Below the pieces are notes generated by a model. The model made no database searches. It was not told where the DNA came from and saw nothing but the letters and a program-made list of their open reading frames with translations. Source: Mesorhizobium carmichaelinearum (GTDB taxonomy: Bacteria; Pseudomonadota; Alphaproteobacteria; Rhizobiales; Rhizobiaceae). Taken from it: a DNA stretch of 64,000 bases. Shown piece after piece: positions 15,814 through 23,797 of this stretch. The stretch covers positions 83,219 through 147,218 of the forward strand of contig NZ_FZQR01000014.1 in NCBI RefSeq assembly GCF_900199455.1, given 5' to 3'. The position numbers and the translations under genes are program-made. Positions within the stretch are counted from its first letter, which is position 1. Every line of letters begins with the position of its first letter.

Positions 15814-15967
15814 TCCACCCTCATAAGTGTTCTGACTACGTGAATATGCGGGAATGGCGATATTGCGGCAACAGGGGCTTTTTGAAACCCGCATGCGTTG
15901 CCTGGTGCGGACAGGTCACGTCTGCACTAGTATTTTCAGGTCGTCTCAGCCGACGAATGGCAGAACC

Positions 15968-16762
15968 CTACTCGCCAATCACTCCGGCAATGTTCTGGTC
16001 GTAGTCGACCAGCGACCCGGTCATGACGCCGGCCTGCGGGCTGATCATGTAGGTGATCAGCCGGGCGAGCTGTGCCGGCTTCACCAGCTGGCCCATCGGT
16101 TGCGCGGCCTCGGCCTTTTCCAGCCAGTCATCCGGCGCATCGTGCCATTTCTTCTGCACGATCGCCTCGCCCTCCGTGTCCATCCAGCCGGGCAGCACGG
16201 CATTGCAGCGGATGCGGTTCTTTCGATAGGAGCTGGCGACATTCTTGGTCAACGTCATCAGCGCGCCCTTGCTGGTGGAATAGGGCGTGAGGAAGGACTG
16301 GCCGGCATGTGCCGACATCGACAGCACGTTGACGATCGAGCCCGGTGCCTTGCGCTCGAGGAGATGGGCGACCAGCCCCTGCATCAGGAAGAACGGGCCG
16401 CGCACATTGGTGTCGAAGATCTGGTCGAAAAGCTCTTCCGAGGTTTCGACCAGCGAGCCGCGTGCCGAGGTAGCGGCGGCATTGACCAGCGCATTGAGCG
16501 TGCCGAAATGCGCAAGCGCGGTCGACACCGCGCGCTTGCAATCGGCCACCTTGGCGACGTCGGCGCCGATGAAGATCGCGTCGACGCCTGACTTCTTGAA
16601 GTGGGCGACCGCCTTGTCGCCCTTCTCCTGCGAGCGTCCGAAGAGCGCCAGCGCCCGGCAGCCCTCGTCGGCCAGCGCCTCGGCGACCGCGAAGCCGATG
16701 CCTTGCGCGCCGCCGGTGACGATGGCGCGTGTCTGTGAGTTACGATTGGCGGATGCGCTCAT
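15968..16762 (-). CDS. SDR family NAD(P)-dependent oxidoreductase
   Basis: A 264-residue classical short-chain dehydrogenase. TGGAQGIGF is the cofactor-binding glycine motif (about 16-24), NAAATSARG replaces the usual NNAG, and YSTSKGALMTL provides the catalytic Tyr-x3-Lys. It is the last gene of a minus-strand run with iolG and an inositol-type ABC transporter, 36 bases after iolG. An inositol, inosose or related sugar substrate is therefore likely. The exact reaction is not known. Confidence 0.85.
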   Translation of the reverse strand: MSASANRNSQTRAIVTGGAQGIGFAVAEALADEGCRALALFGRSQEKGDKAVAHFKKSGVDAIFIGADVAKVADCKRAVSTALAHFGTLNALVNAAATSARGSLVETSEELFDQIFDTNVRGPFFLMQGLVAHLLERKAPGSIVNVLSMSAHAGQSFLTPYSTSKGALMTLTKNVASSYRKNRIRCNAVLPGWMDTEGEAIVQKKWHDAPDDWLEKAEAAQPMGQLVKPAQLARLITYMISPQAGVMTGSLVDYDQNIAGVIGE

Positions 16763-16798
16763 CGCTTTGCTCCTGGGCGTGGGTCCGGATTCCGGTTC

Positions 16799-17794
16799 TT
16801 ACTTGTCGAGACGAACGGTCTTGCCCGTCGTCGCCGACTTCAGCGCCGCATCGGCCAGCTTCAGCGCCACGAGGCCGTCGGCGCCGCTCGGAGCCGCCTT
16901 CTTTCCGGACGTCGCGGCGGCGATGAACGAGGCGATCTCATTGGCATAGGCGTCGAGATAGCGGGTCATGAAGAAGTCGTGCAGCGGCGGGCGCGTGTAG
17001 CCCTTGTCGTTTGCCACTTCGATCGACACCGGCCGCTGATTCTCGGCCGCGACCATGCCTTTCGAGCCGTGCACCTCGATGCGCTGGTCGTAGCCATAGG
17101 TGGCGCGGCGCGAATTGGAGATGACGGCCTGCTTGCCCGAAGCGGTCTCCAGGATGACGCTGACCGAGTCGAAATCGCCGGCCTCGCCAATCTTCTTGTC
17201 GACCAGCACCGAAGCGTGCGCGCTGACTGCCACCGGCTCCTCGCCGAGCAGGAAGCGCGCCATGTCGAAATCATGGATGGTCATGTCGCGGAAAATGCCG
17301 CCCGAGCGCTTGATGTAGTCGAGCGGCGGCGCGCCGGGATCGCGCGAGGTGATGGTGACCATCTCGACCGTGCCGATAGCGCCATCGTCGATCGCCTTGC
17401 GCACCGCGGCGAAGTGCGGGTCGAAGCGTCTGTTGAAGCCGACCATCAGCGTCGCCTTAGCCTTCTCGACCACGGCCAGGCACTTTTCCACCCGCTTGAC
17501 GTTCAGGTCGATCGGCTTCTCGCAGAAGATCGCCTTGCCGGCCTTGGCGAAACGCTCGATCAGATCGGCATGGGTGTCGGTCGGCGTGCAGATGACGACG
17601 GCGTCGATGTCTTTGGATTTTTCGATGGCGTCGATGGTGCGCACCTCGGCGTCGTAGGCGCTTGCCAGCTCTTTTGCCGCCTTCTCGAAGGCGTCGGCTA
17701 CGGCAACCAGTTTGGCCTGCGGATTGGAGCCGACGGCGCGGGCGTGGACCTTGCCGATGCGGCCGGCGCCGAGGAGGGCGAAACGAACAGTCAT
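16799..17794 (-). CDS. iolG: Inositol 2-dehydrogenase IolG (IdhA)
   Basis: A 331-residue NAD-dependent dehydrogenase of the Gfo/Idh/MocA family that oxidises myo-inositol to 2-keto-myo-inositol, the first step before IolE. GAGRIGKVHA is the Rossmann motif, EKPIDLN carries the catalytic-region Lys, and GFNRRFDP and DMTIHDFDMARFLLGEE (with the conserved Asp and His) match inositol dehydrogenases well. GGAAA-type Shine-Dalgarno sequence precedes the ATG. It follows the ABC transporter genes on the same strand, so uptake and first oxidation are probably co-expressed. Confidence 0.93.
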   Translation of the reverse strand: MTVRFALLGAGRIGKVHARAVGSNPQAKLVAVADAFEKAAKELASAYDAEVRTIDAIEKSKDIDAVVICTPTDTHADLIERFAKAGKAIFCEKPIDLNVKRVEKCLAVVEKAKATLMVGFNRRFDPHFAAVRKAIDDGAIGTVEMVTITSRDPGAPPLDYIKRSGGIFRDMTIHDFDMARFLLGEEPVAVSAHASVLVDKKIGEAGDFDSVSVILETASGKQAVISNSRRATYGYDQRIEVHGSKGMVAAENQRPVSIEVANDKGYTRPPLHDFFMTRYLDAYANEIASFIAAATSGKKAAPSGADGLVALKLADAALKSATTGKTVRLDK

Positions 17795-17912
17795 GGATAT
17801 TTCCTCTAGGGATGGGTTCGAGAGCGTTGTGTCCGCACCTTCCTGTCAGGGAAAGGTGGCTGGGTATTTTCTGGGCGCGGCAGATCGTCCCGGAACCGGG
17901 CAACCACGCGCC

Positions 17913-18680
17913 TCAAGCCGCGAGTTCCGCCTCTCCGGTCTTGGCGCCGGTGATGTAGGAGACGATGTCCTGGCCGTCGGTGTTCTCCTTGCGCAGATTG
18001 GCGACGATGCGGCCGCGCCGGAAGACGACGATACGGTCGCACAGGTCGAACACCTGGCGCATATTGTGGCTGATCAGGATCAGCGGCTCGCCATTGTCCT
18101 TCAGCGTGCGGATGATGTTTTCGACCTGCGCCGTCTCCTGCACGCCGAGCGCGGCGGTCGGCTCGTCCATGATGATCAGCTTGGAAGCGAAGGTCGCCGT
18201 CCTGGCAATCGCCACGCACTGGCGCTGGCCGCCCGACATGTGACGGATGGTGTTCGACAGATTGGGGATTTTCACCGCGGTGCGCACGAGCGCCGCTTCG
18301 GTCGCCTTGCGCATATATTTGCGGTCGAGGATCGAGAAGGGGCCCAGATTGAACAGCACCTTTTCGCGGCCAAGGAACAGGTTCGACGGCACGTCGAGAT
18401 CATCGGCCAACGCCAGGTTCTGGAACACCGTCTCGATGCCCGCCGTGCGGGCCTCGATCGGGCCGGTGAAATTCACTTCCTTGCCGTCGAACCAGACCTT
18501 GCCGCTGGTGCGTTGCTCTACAGCCGTGATCTGGCGCACGAAGGTCGACTTGCCGGCGCCATTGTCGCCCATGATGGCGACATGCTCGCCCTTGCGCAGC
18601 TCGAAATTGGCGCCTTCCAGCGCATGCACGCCGCCATAGCGCTTGGTCAGGTTTTCAGTCTTCAGGACGATGTCTGACAT
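17913..18680 (-). CDS. Sugar ABC transporter ATP-binding protein (inositol type)
   Basis: A 255-residue single-domain ATPase. Walker A GDNGAGKST, signature MSGGQRQCVAIAR and Walker B LIIMDEPTAALG are all present, with the Q-loop VFQNLALADDL. Single-ATPase-domain proteins of this kind (FrcA-like) pair with CUT2 permeases, unlike the tandem RbsA type. It lies two bases downstream of the permease gene. Substrate is inferred from the adjacent iolG and the substrate-binding protein: an inositol or methylated inositol. Confidence 0.92.
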   Translation of the reverse strand: MSDIVLKTENLTKRYGGVHALEGANFELRKGEHVAIMGDNGAGKSTFVRQITAVEQRTSGKVWFDGKEVNFTGPIEARTAGIETVFQNLALADDLDVPSNLFLGREKVLFNLGPFSILDRKYMRKATEAALVRTAVKIPNLSNTIRHMSGGQRQCVAIARTATFASKLIIMDEPTAALGVQETAQVENIIRTLKDNGEPLILISHNMRQVFDLCDRIVVFRRGRIVANLRKENTDGQDIVSYITGAKTGEAELAA

Positions 18681-18682
18681 GG

Positions 18683-19759
18683 TCAAGCCCTCAATGCCCG
18701 CAGGCGCTGGCGCCACTGGTCGAGAACGACGGCACCGACAATGATCACGCCCTTGACCATCTCCTGGTAGTAGGCGTCGAGGCGCAGGAAGGTGAAGCCG
18801 GAGATGATGACACCGAAGATCAGCGAGCCGATCACCGTGCCGACGATCGAGCCCCGGCCGCCCGACAGCGAGACGCCGCCGATGACCGCCATGGCGATCG
18901 CGTCGAGTTCGTACATCACGCCCATGCCGGACTGAGCGGTGAGGTTCTTGGAGGAAAGCACCACCGCGGCGAGCGAGGCGAGAATGCCGGCGATGACGTA
19001 AACCAGGATCTTGTGGTTGGCGATCTTGATGCCGGACATGCGCGCGGCGTCTTCGTTGGAGCCGATCGCGTAACAATGCTTGCCGTATCTTGTGTAGGTC
19101 ATGATCAGCTGGAACAGGATAGCCAGCGACAGGAAGATGATGACAGGCATCAGGCCCTTGCCGATCGCGGCGAAACCGTCGGTGGGAAACGAGATCGGCT
19201 GGCCCTTGGACCACCATTTGGCAATGCCGCGCGCGGTGACCATCATGCCGAGCGTGGCGATGAACGGCGGAATGCGCGTGTAGGCGATCAGTGAGCCATT
19301 GACCAGGCCGGCGAGCAGGCCGCAGCCGATCGCCACCAGCACCGGCACGATGACCGGCAGGTCGGTCCAGCCTTGCGCCAGGAACATCGCCTTCGGGTTG
19401 GGATTGCCGTTGACGGTCGCCACCTGGGCGAAACTCATGGCGATCATGGCGGTCGCGCCGACGATCGAGCCGGAAGACAGGTCGATGCCGCCGCAAATGA
19501 TGACTTGCGTCACGCCGATGGCGATGATGCCGACGATCGACACCTGCAGGATAATGATCTGCAGGCGCGCCTCGTTGAAGATGCCCGAGACGTCGCTGCG
19601 GGTGTTGAACAGGAAACTGTCGCCGAGAAAGATGCGGCCGATCGCTTCGAAGATGACAACGAGGATGACGAGCGCCAGGAAGACGTTGAATTCGGCCGGC
19701 CATGCGCGCTTCTTCGCATCGTAGGTGAGCCCTCCGACGCCATGAGATGTCTGTGCCAA
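18683..19759 (-). CDS. Sugar ABC transporter permease (CUT2, inositol type)
   Basis: A 358-residue permease with about ten hydrophobic segments, of the BPD_transp_2/RbsC family. The segment VTQVIICGGIDLSSGSIVG followed by LVNGSLIAYTRIPPFIATLGMM is the usual CUT2 permease signature. It starts with TTG (19759), preceded by GGAGGAT. It is separated from the binding-protein gene by 101 bases holding a strong stem-loop, the common arrangement that keeps binding protein in excess over the membrane subunits. Confidence 0.93.
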   Translation of the reverse strand: MAQTSHGVGGLTYDAKKRAWPAEFNVFLALVILVVIFEAIGRIFLGDSFLFNTRSDVSGIFNEARLQIIILQVSIVGIIAIGVTQVIICGGIDLSSGSIVGATAMIAMSFAQVATVNGNPNPKAMFLAQGWTDLPVIVPVLVAIGCGLLAGLVNGSLIAYTRIPPFIATLGMMVTARGIAKWWSKGQPISFPTDGFAAIGKGLMPVIIFLSLAILFQLIMTYTRYGKHCYAIGSNEDAARMSGIKIANHKILVYVIAGILASLAAVVLSSKNLTAQSGMGVMYELDAIAMAVIGGVSLSGGRGSIVGTVIGSLIFGVIISGFTFLRLDAYYQEMVKGVIIVGAVVLDQWRQRLRALRA

Positions 19760-19817
19760 TCTTCTATCCTCCGTCAGCCGCGGTCGTTCCTCGCGCGTTC
19801 AGGCGCTGAGGGAAAGG

Positions 19818-19847
19818 GGAGCGGCGCTGTCTTTTGCGCGCCGCTCC
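19818..19847 (-). terminator. Stem-loop between binding-protein and permease genes
   Basis: Perfect nine-base arms GGAGCGGCG and CGCCGCTCC enclose a 12-base loop immediately after the binding-protein gene. No long T-run follows on the minus strand, so it is more likely an mRNA-stabilising or partial attenuation hairpin than a full terminator. Confidence 0.5.
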
Positions 19848-19860
19848 GTATGTCCGTGGC

Positions 19861-20802
19861 TCAGTTCTTCTTCATGAACTTGTCAATGTTCGCCGGCGTG
19901 ACAAGCTGGAACGGGATATAGACCTTGTGTTCGACCTTCTCGCCCTTGGCCAGCTTCAGCGCCGCGTCCAGGGCGCCTGCGCCCTGGCCAGCCGCATCCT
20001 GGAACACGGTCGCATCAAGGTCGCCCGCCTTCATCGCCACAAGCGCGTCCTGGGTGGCGTCCACACCACCGACGACAACGGTCTTCATGTCGATGTTGGC
20101 GGCCTTCATCGCCTGGATGGCGCCGATGGCGCTTTCGTCGTTGTTGGCGATCACGCCATCGAACTTCTTGCCGGTCGACAGCCAGTTTGTCATCAGGTTC
20201 TGGGCTTCGTCGCGGTTCCAGTTCGACGTCTGCTTGTCGATGATCTTGATGAAGCTGCAATCCGGCGTGGCGATCACGTTGTCGATGTCCTTGGTTCGCT
20301 GCACGGCGGCCTGGTTGGAGAGCTCGCCCATGATCACATAGACATTGGCTTCCTTCTTGCCGGCTTCCTTGAACAGGCGGCAGACTTCCTTGGTCTCGAG
20401 CGTGCCGGAATCGGCCTCGTTCGAGGCGACGAAGGCTTGGTTGTCGGGCAGCGTGTTCACATTGACCGGCTCGCGGTTGACATAGACGAGCGGGATTTTC
20501 GCCGCGGCGGCGGCATCGGACATCGCCTGCGTCGCCGAGGTGTCGACCGGGTTGACGATGATCGCGTCGACGCCCGAGGCCGCGAAGTTCTTGATCTGGT
20601 CGAGTTGCTTGGCGACGTCGTTCTGCGCGTCCTCGACTTGCAGCTCGACGCCGCTCATGCCCTTGGCCTGTGCGATCATCCCGTTGCGCAGCACGGTGAG
20701 GAAGTTGTCGTCGAACTTGGCCATCGATACGCCGATCTTGGCGGCCATGGCCGATGAACTCATCAGCGCCGCGAAGGCGACGCCCAAAAGCAGTTTCTTC
20801 AT
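19861..20802 (-). CDS. Sugar ABC transporter periplasmic binding protein (inositol/rhizopine type)
   Basis: A 313-residue periplasmic protein with a cleavable signal peptide (MKKLLLGVAFAALMSSSAMA, about residues 1-20), of the Peripla_BP_4 ribose/inositol group. AKIGVSMAKFDDNFLTVLRNGM at the mature N-terminus and DAIIVNPVDTSATQAMSDAA are typical. The related MocB and IbpA proteins bind rhizopine or myo-inositol. Its operon with iolG, and nearness to MocDEF-like genes, make inositol or an O-methyl inositol the likely ligand; this is inference. Confidence 0.92.
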   Translation of the reverse strand: MKKLLLGVAFAALMSSSAMAAKIGVSMAKFDDNFLTVLRNGMIAQAKGMSGVELQVEDAQNDVAKQLDQIKNFAASGVDAIIVNPVDTSATQAMSDAAAAAKIPLVYVNREPVNVNTLPDNQAFVASNEADSGTLETKEVCRLFKEAGKKEANVYVIMGELSNQAAVQRTKDIDNVIATPDCSFIKIIDKQTSNWNRDEAQNLMTNWLSTGKKFDGVIANNDESAIGAIQAMKAANIDMKTVVVGGVDATQDALVAMKAGDLDATVFQDAAGQGAGALDAALKLAKGEKVEHKVYIPFQLVTPANIDKFMKKN

Positions 20803-21101
20803 TGTATCTCTCCTCCACTTTTGGTGTCCGGTTGCACCGATCTATCCGGAATCCCCGATCTCCCCGGGGAATCTCTCCCTGATATCGTTTCGTCCCGCGC
20901 GGCATTCCCTGCCTGTGCTGGAACGCCAAACCCTCTGTTTGAAACAGACGTTCCGGAACGAAAGAACCAAAATGTACAGTTGGTGAAATATTTATTCCAT
21001 TCCGGCGGAACGTCAAGGGCGATTCCGCAGCCTGCCGCCGGATTTTCGGATCGTTCTGATGGATTCTATCATTTCCGGCCGCTGCTCTCGCGCGGGAAAG
21101 G
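20803..21101. promoter_or_regulatory. Promoter region of the inositol transporter operon
   Basis: This 299-base gap has no convincing gene. It contains a perfect 12-base palindrome cGTTCCGGAACg near 20949-20960 and AT-rich sequence around 20985-20998. At its left end (21064-21076), within the gap's upstream edge, is the 13-base motif TTCTATCATTTCC, which recurs in inverted orientation upstream of the LacI gene. These are candidates for control by the neighbouring LacI regulator or by IolR. Confidence 0.4.
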
Positions 21102-22133
21102 CTAGATATTTTCCGGCAGGTAGATGTCGAAGGGCAGGAAGGTCTGGCCAGGCGCGTTGGCCGCGCCGGCTTCGATGGCATGCACCATCCGGTCGACCAG
21201 TTCGCGGCAGAGCGCGGCCAGCGGCGTGGAGATCACCATGGTGAGGATGTTGTCGGCGAGTGCGGCGCGCGACTCGGCGTTGATCTCGTTGCAGACGACC
21301 ACCGGCATATTCACGGGCTTTGCCGCCCGCAGCGCCGAGACCGCGCCTTCCATGCCGCCGCCCGCGACGTAGCAGCCGGCAAGATCCGGATAGCGCGCCA
21401 GAAGATCGATCATCGCATCATGGGTTACCTGGTTTGCCTCCAGATTGACCAGCGTTTCCAGCACGCTGAAGTCGGGTGCATGCTCGCGAAAAAAGGAGCG
21501 GAAGCCGATCTCGCGCAACTCGTGGCCATGGAAGCGATGGCTGCCGACGAAGAGGGCGACTTTGCCGGGCCGCCGCGCCGCCCTGGCGATCATCCAGGCC
21601 GCGGTACGACCGACCTTGCGGTTGTCGAGGCCGACATAGCCCTCGCGGATACCGGCGGCGAAGTCGGACAGCAGCGAGAAGACCGGTTGCCCCTTCGCCT
21701 TCAACGCCTCGACCGCCGCCGTCAGGGTCGGATGGTCCGGGCCGACAACGGCGATGGCACGCGATTTTGCCGCCAGCCTGCGCATCTGGGCGGCGATCTC
21801 GTCTGGGACAAGGGAACTGGCGAAGTCGATGGTTGCGGCGCCGCGGAACCGCTGCGATTGCGAGACCGCCAGTTCGAGCTCCGCTGCGAAATCGCCGTAG
21901 AAGACATCGTTGCCTCGCAAAAGCAGGAAGCCGAGCCGGTACTCCGGCAGTTCATGGCGCATCCGCTGCTTGATCAGGCCGGCCGCGTGATAGCCGATCT
22001 CGGTCGCGGTCTCGTAGACGCGCCGCGCGGTGTCCTCGCGCACGGGCAGGCGATTGTTGAGCACGCGGTCCACCGTCGCAACGCTGACGCCGGAGATACG
22101 CGCCAGATCGGATATGGTCGGCCGTTTCGCCAT
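21102..22133 (-). CDS. LacI family transcriptional regulator
   Basis: A 343-residue LacI-type regulator. The N-terminal HTH reads TISDLARISGVSVATVDRVLNNR, and a periplasmic-binding-protein-like sensor fills the rest (Peripla_BP_4 type, so a sugar or inositol effector is expected). The start was chosen at 22133 (MAKRPTISDL), with GAGGGCG upstream, since this gives the standard short N-terminus; an ATG 13 codons further upstream is possible. It lies between the inositol ABC transporter operon and the divergent MocDEF-like genes, so it probably controls one or both. Confidence 0.9.
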   Translation of the reverse strand: MAKRPTISDLARISGVSVATVDRVLNNRLPVREDTARRVYETATEIGYHAAGLIKQRMRHELPEYRLGFLLLRGNDVFYGDFAAELELAVSQSQRFRGAATIDFASSLVPDEIAAQMRRLAAKSRAIAVVGPDHPTLTAAVEALKAKGQPVFSLLSDFAAGIREGYVGLDNRKVGRTAAWMIARAARRPGKVALFVGSHRFHGHELREIGFRSFFREHAPDFSVLETLVNLEANQVTHDAMIDLLARYPDLAGCYVAGGGMEGAVSALRAAKPVNMPVVVCNEINAESRAALADNILTMVISTPLAALCRELVDRMVHAIEAGAANAPGQTFLPFDIYLPENI

Positions 22134-22179
22134 GATCGCCCTCGTTCGATTGCTGAACACAGGATACATCATTCTGATA

Positions 22180-22220
22180 GGAAATGATAGAAACTATCTT
22201 TATGATGTTGAGTCTATCAT
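22180..22220. promoter_or_regulatory. Candidate LacI operators between the regulator and the moc-like operon
   Basis: GGAAATGATAGAA (22180-22192) is the exact reverse complement of 21064-21076 on the other side of the LacI gene. It overlaps an inverted repeat GATAG-AAA-CTATC (22186-22198), and TCTATCAT occurs again at 22213-22220. Repeats of this kind around a LacI gene are good operator candidates. Confidence 0.5.
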
Positions 22221-22290
22221 GAGCAAGCAGTACTTTCAGGCTGGGTAACCGGCATTCGCTTGGGCGAATGCCTTACCGAGGGAGGCAACC

Positions 22291-23382
22291 ATGACCGCTG
22301 CGCCGTCCCGGCGTGACTACAGCCTGATCGGCCGCGACGCCAAGCTCGCCGTGGAAAACGGCCTGTCGGCGGCTGAGTGGTATCACACCGACATACCGCG
22401 CAAGCAGATGAAGGAGCTGATGCAGCGCTCCGACGGCCCGGCGATCCGCGACACCGCGATCTGGCTCGCCGCCCTGATCGCTAGCGGCGCCGGTGGCGCC
22501 TGGTTCTGGGGAACCTGGTGGTGCGTGCCGTTCTTCTTCGCCTATGGCGTCCTCTACGGTTCATCCACCGACTCACGCTGGCACGAATGCGGCCATGGCA
22601 CGGCGTTCCGGACGCAGTGGATGAATGATGTGGTCTATCAGATCGCCTGCTTCATGATCATGCGCAATCCGGTGACCTGGCGCTGGAGCCACACGCGCCA
22701 TCACACCGACACCATCATCGTCGGCCGCGACCCGGAAATCTCGGTCATGCGGCCGCCGGACCTGGCGCGCGCGCTGCTCGGCTTCGTTGGCGTGCTCGAT
22801 GCCTGGCATGCGATGTCGGACATGTTGCGCAACGCCGCCGGCAACATCAGCGCCGCCGAGAAGACCTTCATTCCCGAGCAGGAACAGGGCAAGGCGATCC
22901 GCATTGCCCGCATCTGGACCGCGATCTACGCCGCCACCATCGCGCTGGCGCTCTACACCGGCTCGTTCCTGCCCTTGATGCTGGTCGGTCTGCCCAGGCT
23001 CTATGGCGCCTGGCATCACGTCATGGTCGGCTTGCTGCAGCATGGCGGTCTGGCCGACAATGTCATCGACCATCGGCTGAACAGCCGCACCGTCTACATG
23101 AACCCGATCAGCCGCTTCATCTACTGGAACATGAACTATCATGTCGAGCATCACATGTTCCCGATGGTGCCCTACCATGCGCTGCCGAAACTGCATGCGC
23201 TGATCAAGCACGATTTGCCGGCGCCGACGCCGTCGATCCTGGCCGGCTACCGCGAGATGATCCCGGTTTTCCTGCGTCAGCTGCGCAACGAGGACTATTT
23301 CCTCAAGCGCGAACTGCCGCCAACCGCCAGGCCGTACCGCGAGGAATTCCACAGCGATGCCGTCGCCGCCGCAGCGGAATGA
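22291..23382 (+). CDS. Membrane di-iron oxygenase, fatty-acid-desaturase/MocD family
   Basis: A 363-residue integral-membrane non-haem di-iron oxygenase. The three histidine boxes are intact: HECGHGT, HTRHHTDT and HVEHHMF. Hydrophobic segments lie around residues 57-90 and 200-235. It is followed by a Rieske ferredoxin and an FAD ferredoxin reductase, the same trio as mocD-mocE-mocF of rhizopine-catabolising Rhizobium leguminosarum, where the set is needed to use 3-O-methyl-scyllo-inosamine. O-demethylation of a methylated inositol is therefore more likely here than lipid desaturation. It starts 28 bases after a short intergenic palindrome (ggcattcgcttgggcgaatgcc). Confidence 0.85.
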   Translation: MTAAPSRRDYSLIGRDAKLAVENGLSAAEWYHTDIPRKQMKELMQRSDGPAIRDTAIWLAALIASGAGGAWFWGTWWCVPFFFAYGVLYGSSTDSRWHECGHGTAFRTQWMNDVVYQIACFMIMRNPVTWRWSHTRHHTDTIIVGRDPEISVMRPPDLARALLGFVGVLDAWHAMSDMLRNAAGNISAAEKTFIPEQEQGKAIRIARIWTAIYAATIALALYTGSFLPLMLVGLPRLYGAWHHVMVGLLQHGGLADNVIDHRLNSRTVYMNPISRFIYWNMNYHVEHHMFPMVPYHALPKLHALIKHDLPAPTPSILAGYREMIPVFLRQLRNEDYFLKRELPPTARPYREEFHSDAVAAAAE

Positions 23383-23423
23383 TCGCGGCGAATCCATTTT
23401 AGGCTCTTTATTTTAATTTTAAC

Positions 23424-23467
23424 GCAATTCCGGACGGAAAACCGCTGCGCACTTTTCCTGAAATTGC
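23424..23467. repeat. Intergenic palindrome, gcaattccgg/gaaattgc family
   Basis: An imperfect hairpin from GCAATTCCGGACGGAAAA to TTTTCCTGAAATTGC. Two more copies of the same family occur at 40149-40191 and 49274-49317. It lies between the oxygenase and ferredoxin genes of one operon. Confidence 0.65.
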
Positions 23468-23482
23468 TTTTGGGAGGACCGA

Positions 23483-23797
23483 ATGAGCGACTGGGTCGAG
23501 GCCTGTGCTGCCGATGACATCGATGAAGAGGATGTGATGCGCTTCGATCATGGCGGGCGCACCTTCGCCATCTATCGCAGCCCCGACGACGAATATTTCG
23601 CCACCGATGGGCTTTGCTCGCATGAGAAGGTGCATCTCGCCGACGGGTTGGTGATGGACGACATCATCGAATGCCCCAAGCACAACGGCCGTTTCAACTA
23701 CAAGACGGGTGCGGCCCGGGGCGCGCCGGTCTGCGTCAACCTGAAAACCTATCCGGTCAAGGTCGACGCCGGCAAAGTCCTCGTTCAGATCAGGTGA
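23483..23797 (+). CDS. Rieske [2Fe-2S] ferredoxin, MocE family
   Basis: A 104-residue soluble Rieske-type ferredoxin. The cluster ligands are Cys45-x-His47 (CSH) and Cys64-x2-His67 (CPKH), with the usual spacing. It would pass electrons from the downstream FAD reductase to the membrane oxygenase. Its stop codon overlaps the start of the reductase gene (TGATG), indicating translational coupling. Length and spacing fit MocE-type ferredoxins of rhizobia. Confidence 0.92.
   Translation: MSDWVEACAADDIDEEDVMRFDHGGRTFAIYRSPDDEYFATDGLCSHEKVHLADGLVMDDIIECPKHNGRFNYKTGAARGAPVCVNLKTYPVKVDAGKVLVQIR

Noticed and set aside
17913..19703. An apparent 596-residue frame suggesting a permease-ATPase fusion.
   Set aside because: The first 340 residues are the permease gene read in the wrong frame (Arg/His-rich). 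The ATPase has its own ATG at 18680 and the permease has a correct, separate frame at 18683-19759.
20015..21181. A long minus-strand frame over the binding-protein gene.
   Set aside because: It runs out of frame through a gene with a clear signal peptide and Peripla_BP fold; the translation is low-complexity.
22291..23382. Plain fatty acid desaturase for membrane lipids.
   Set aside because: The His boxes alone would allow it, but the Rieske ferredoxin and FAD reductase partners and inositol context fit the MocD group better. It is kept as an alternative.
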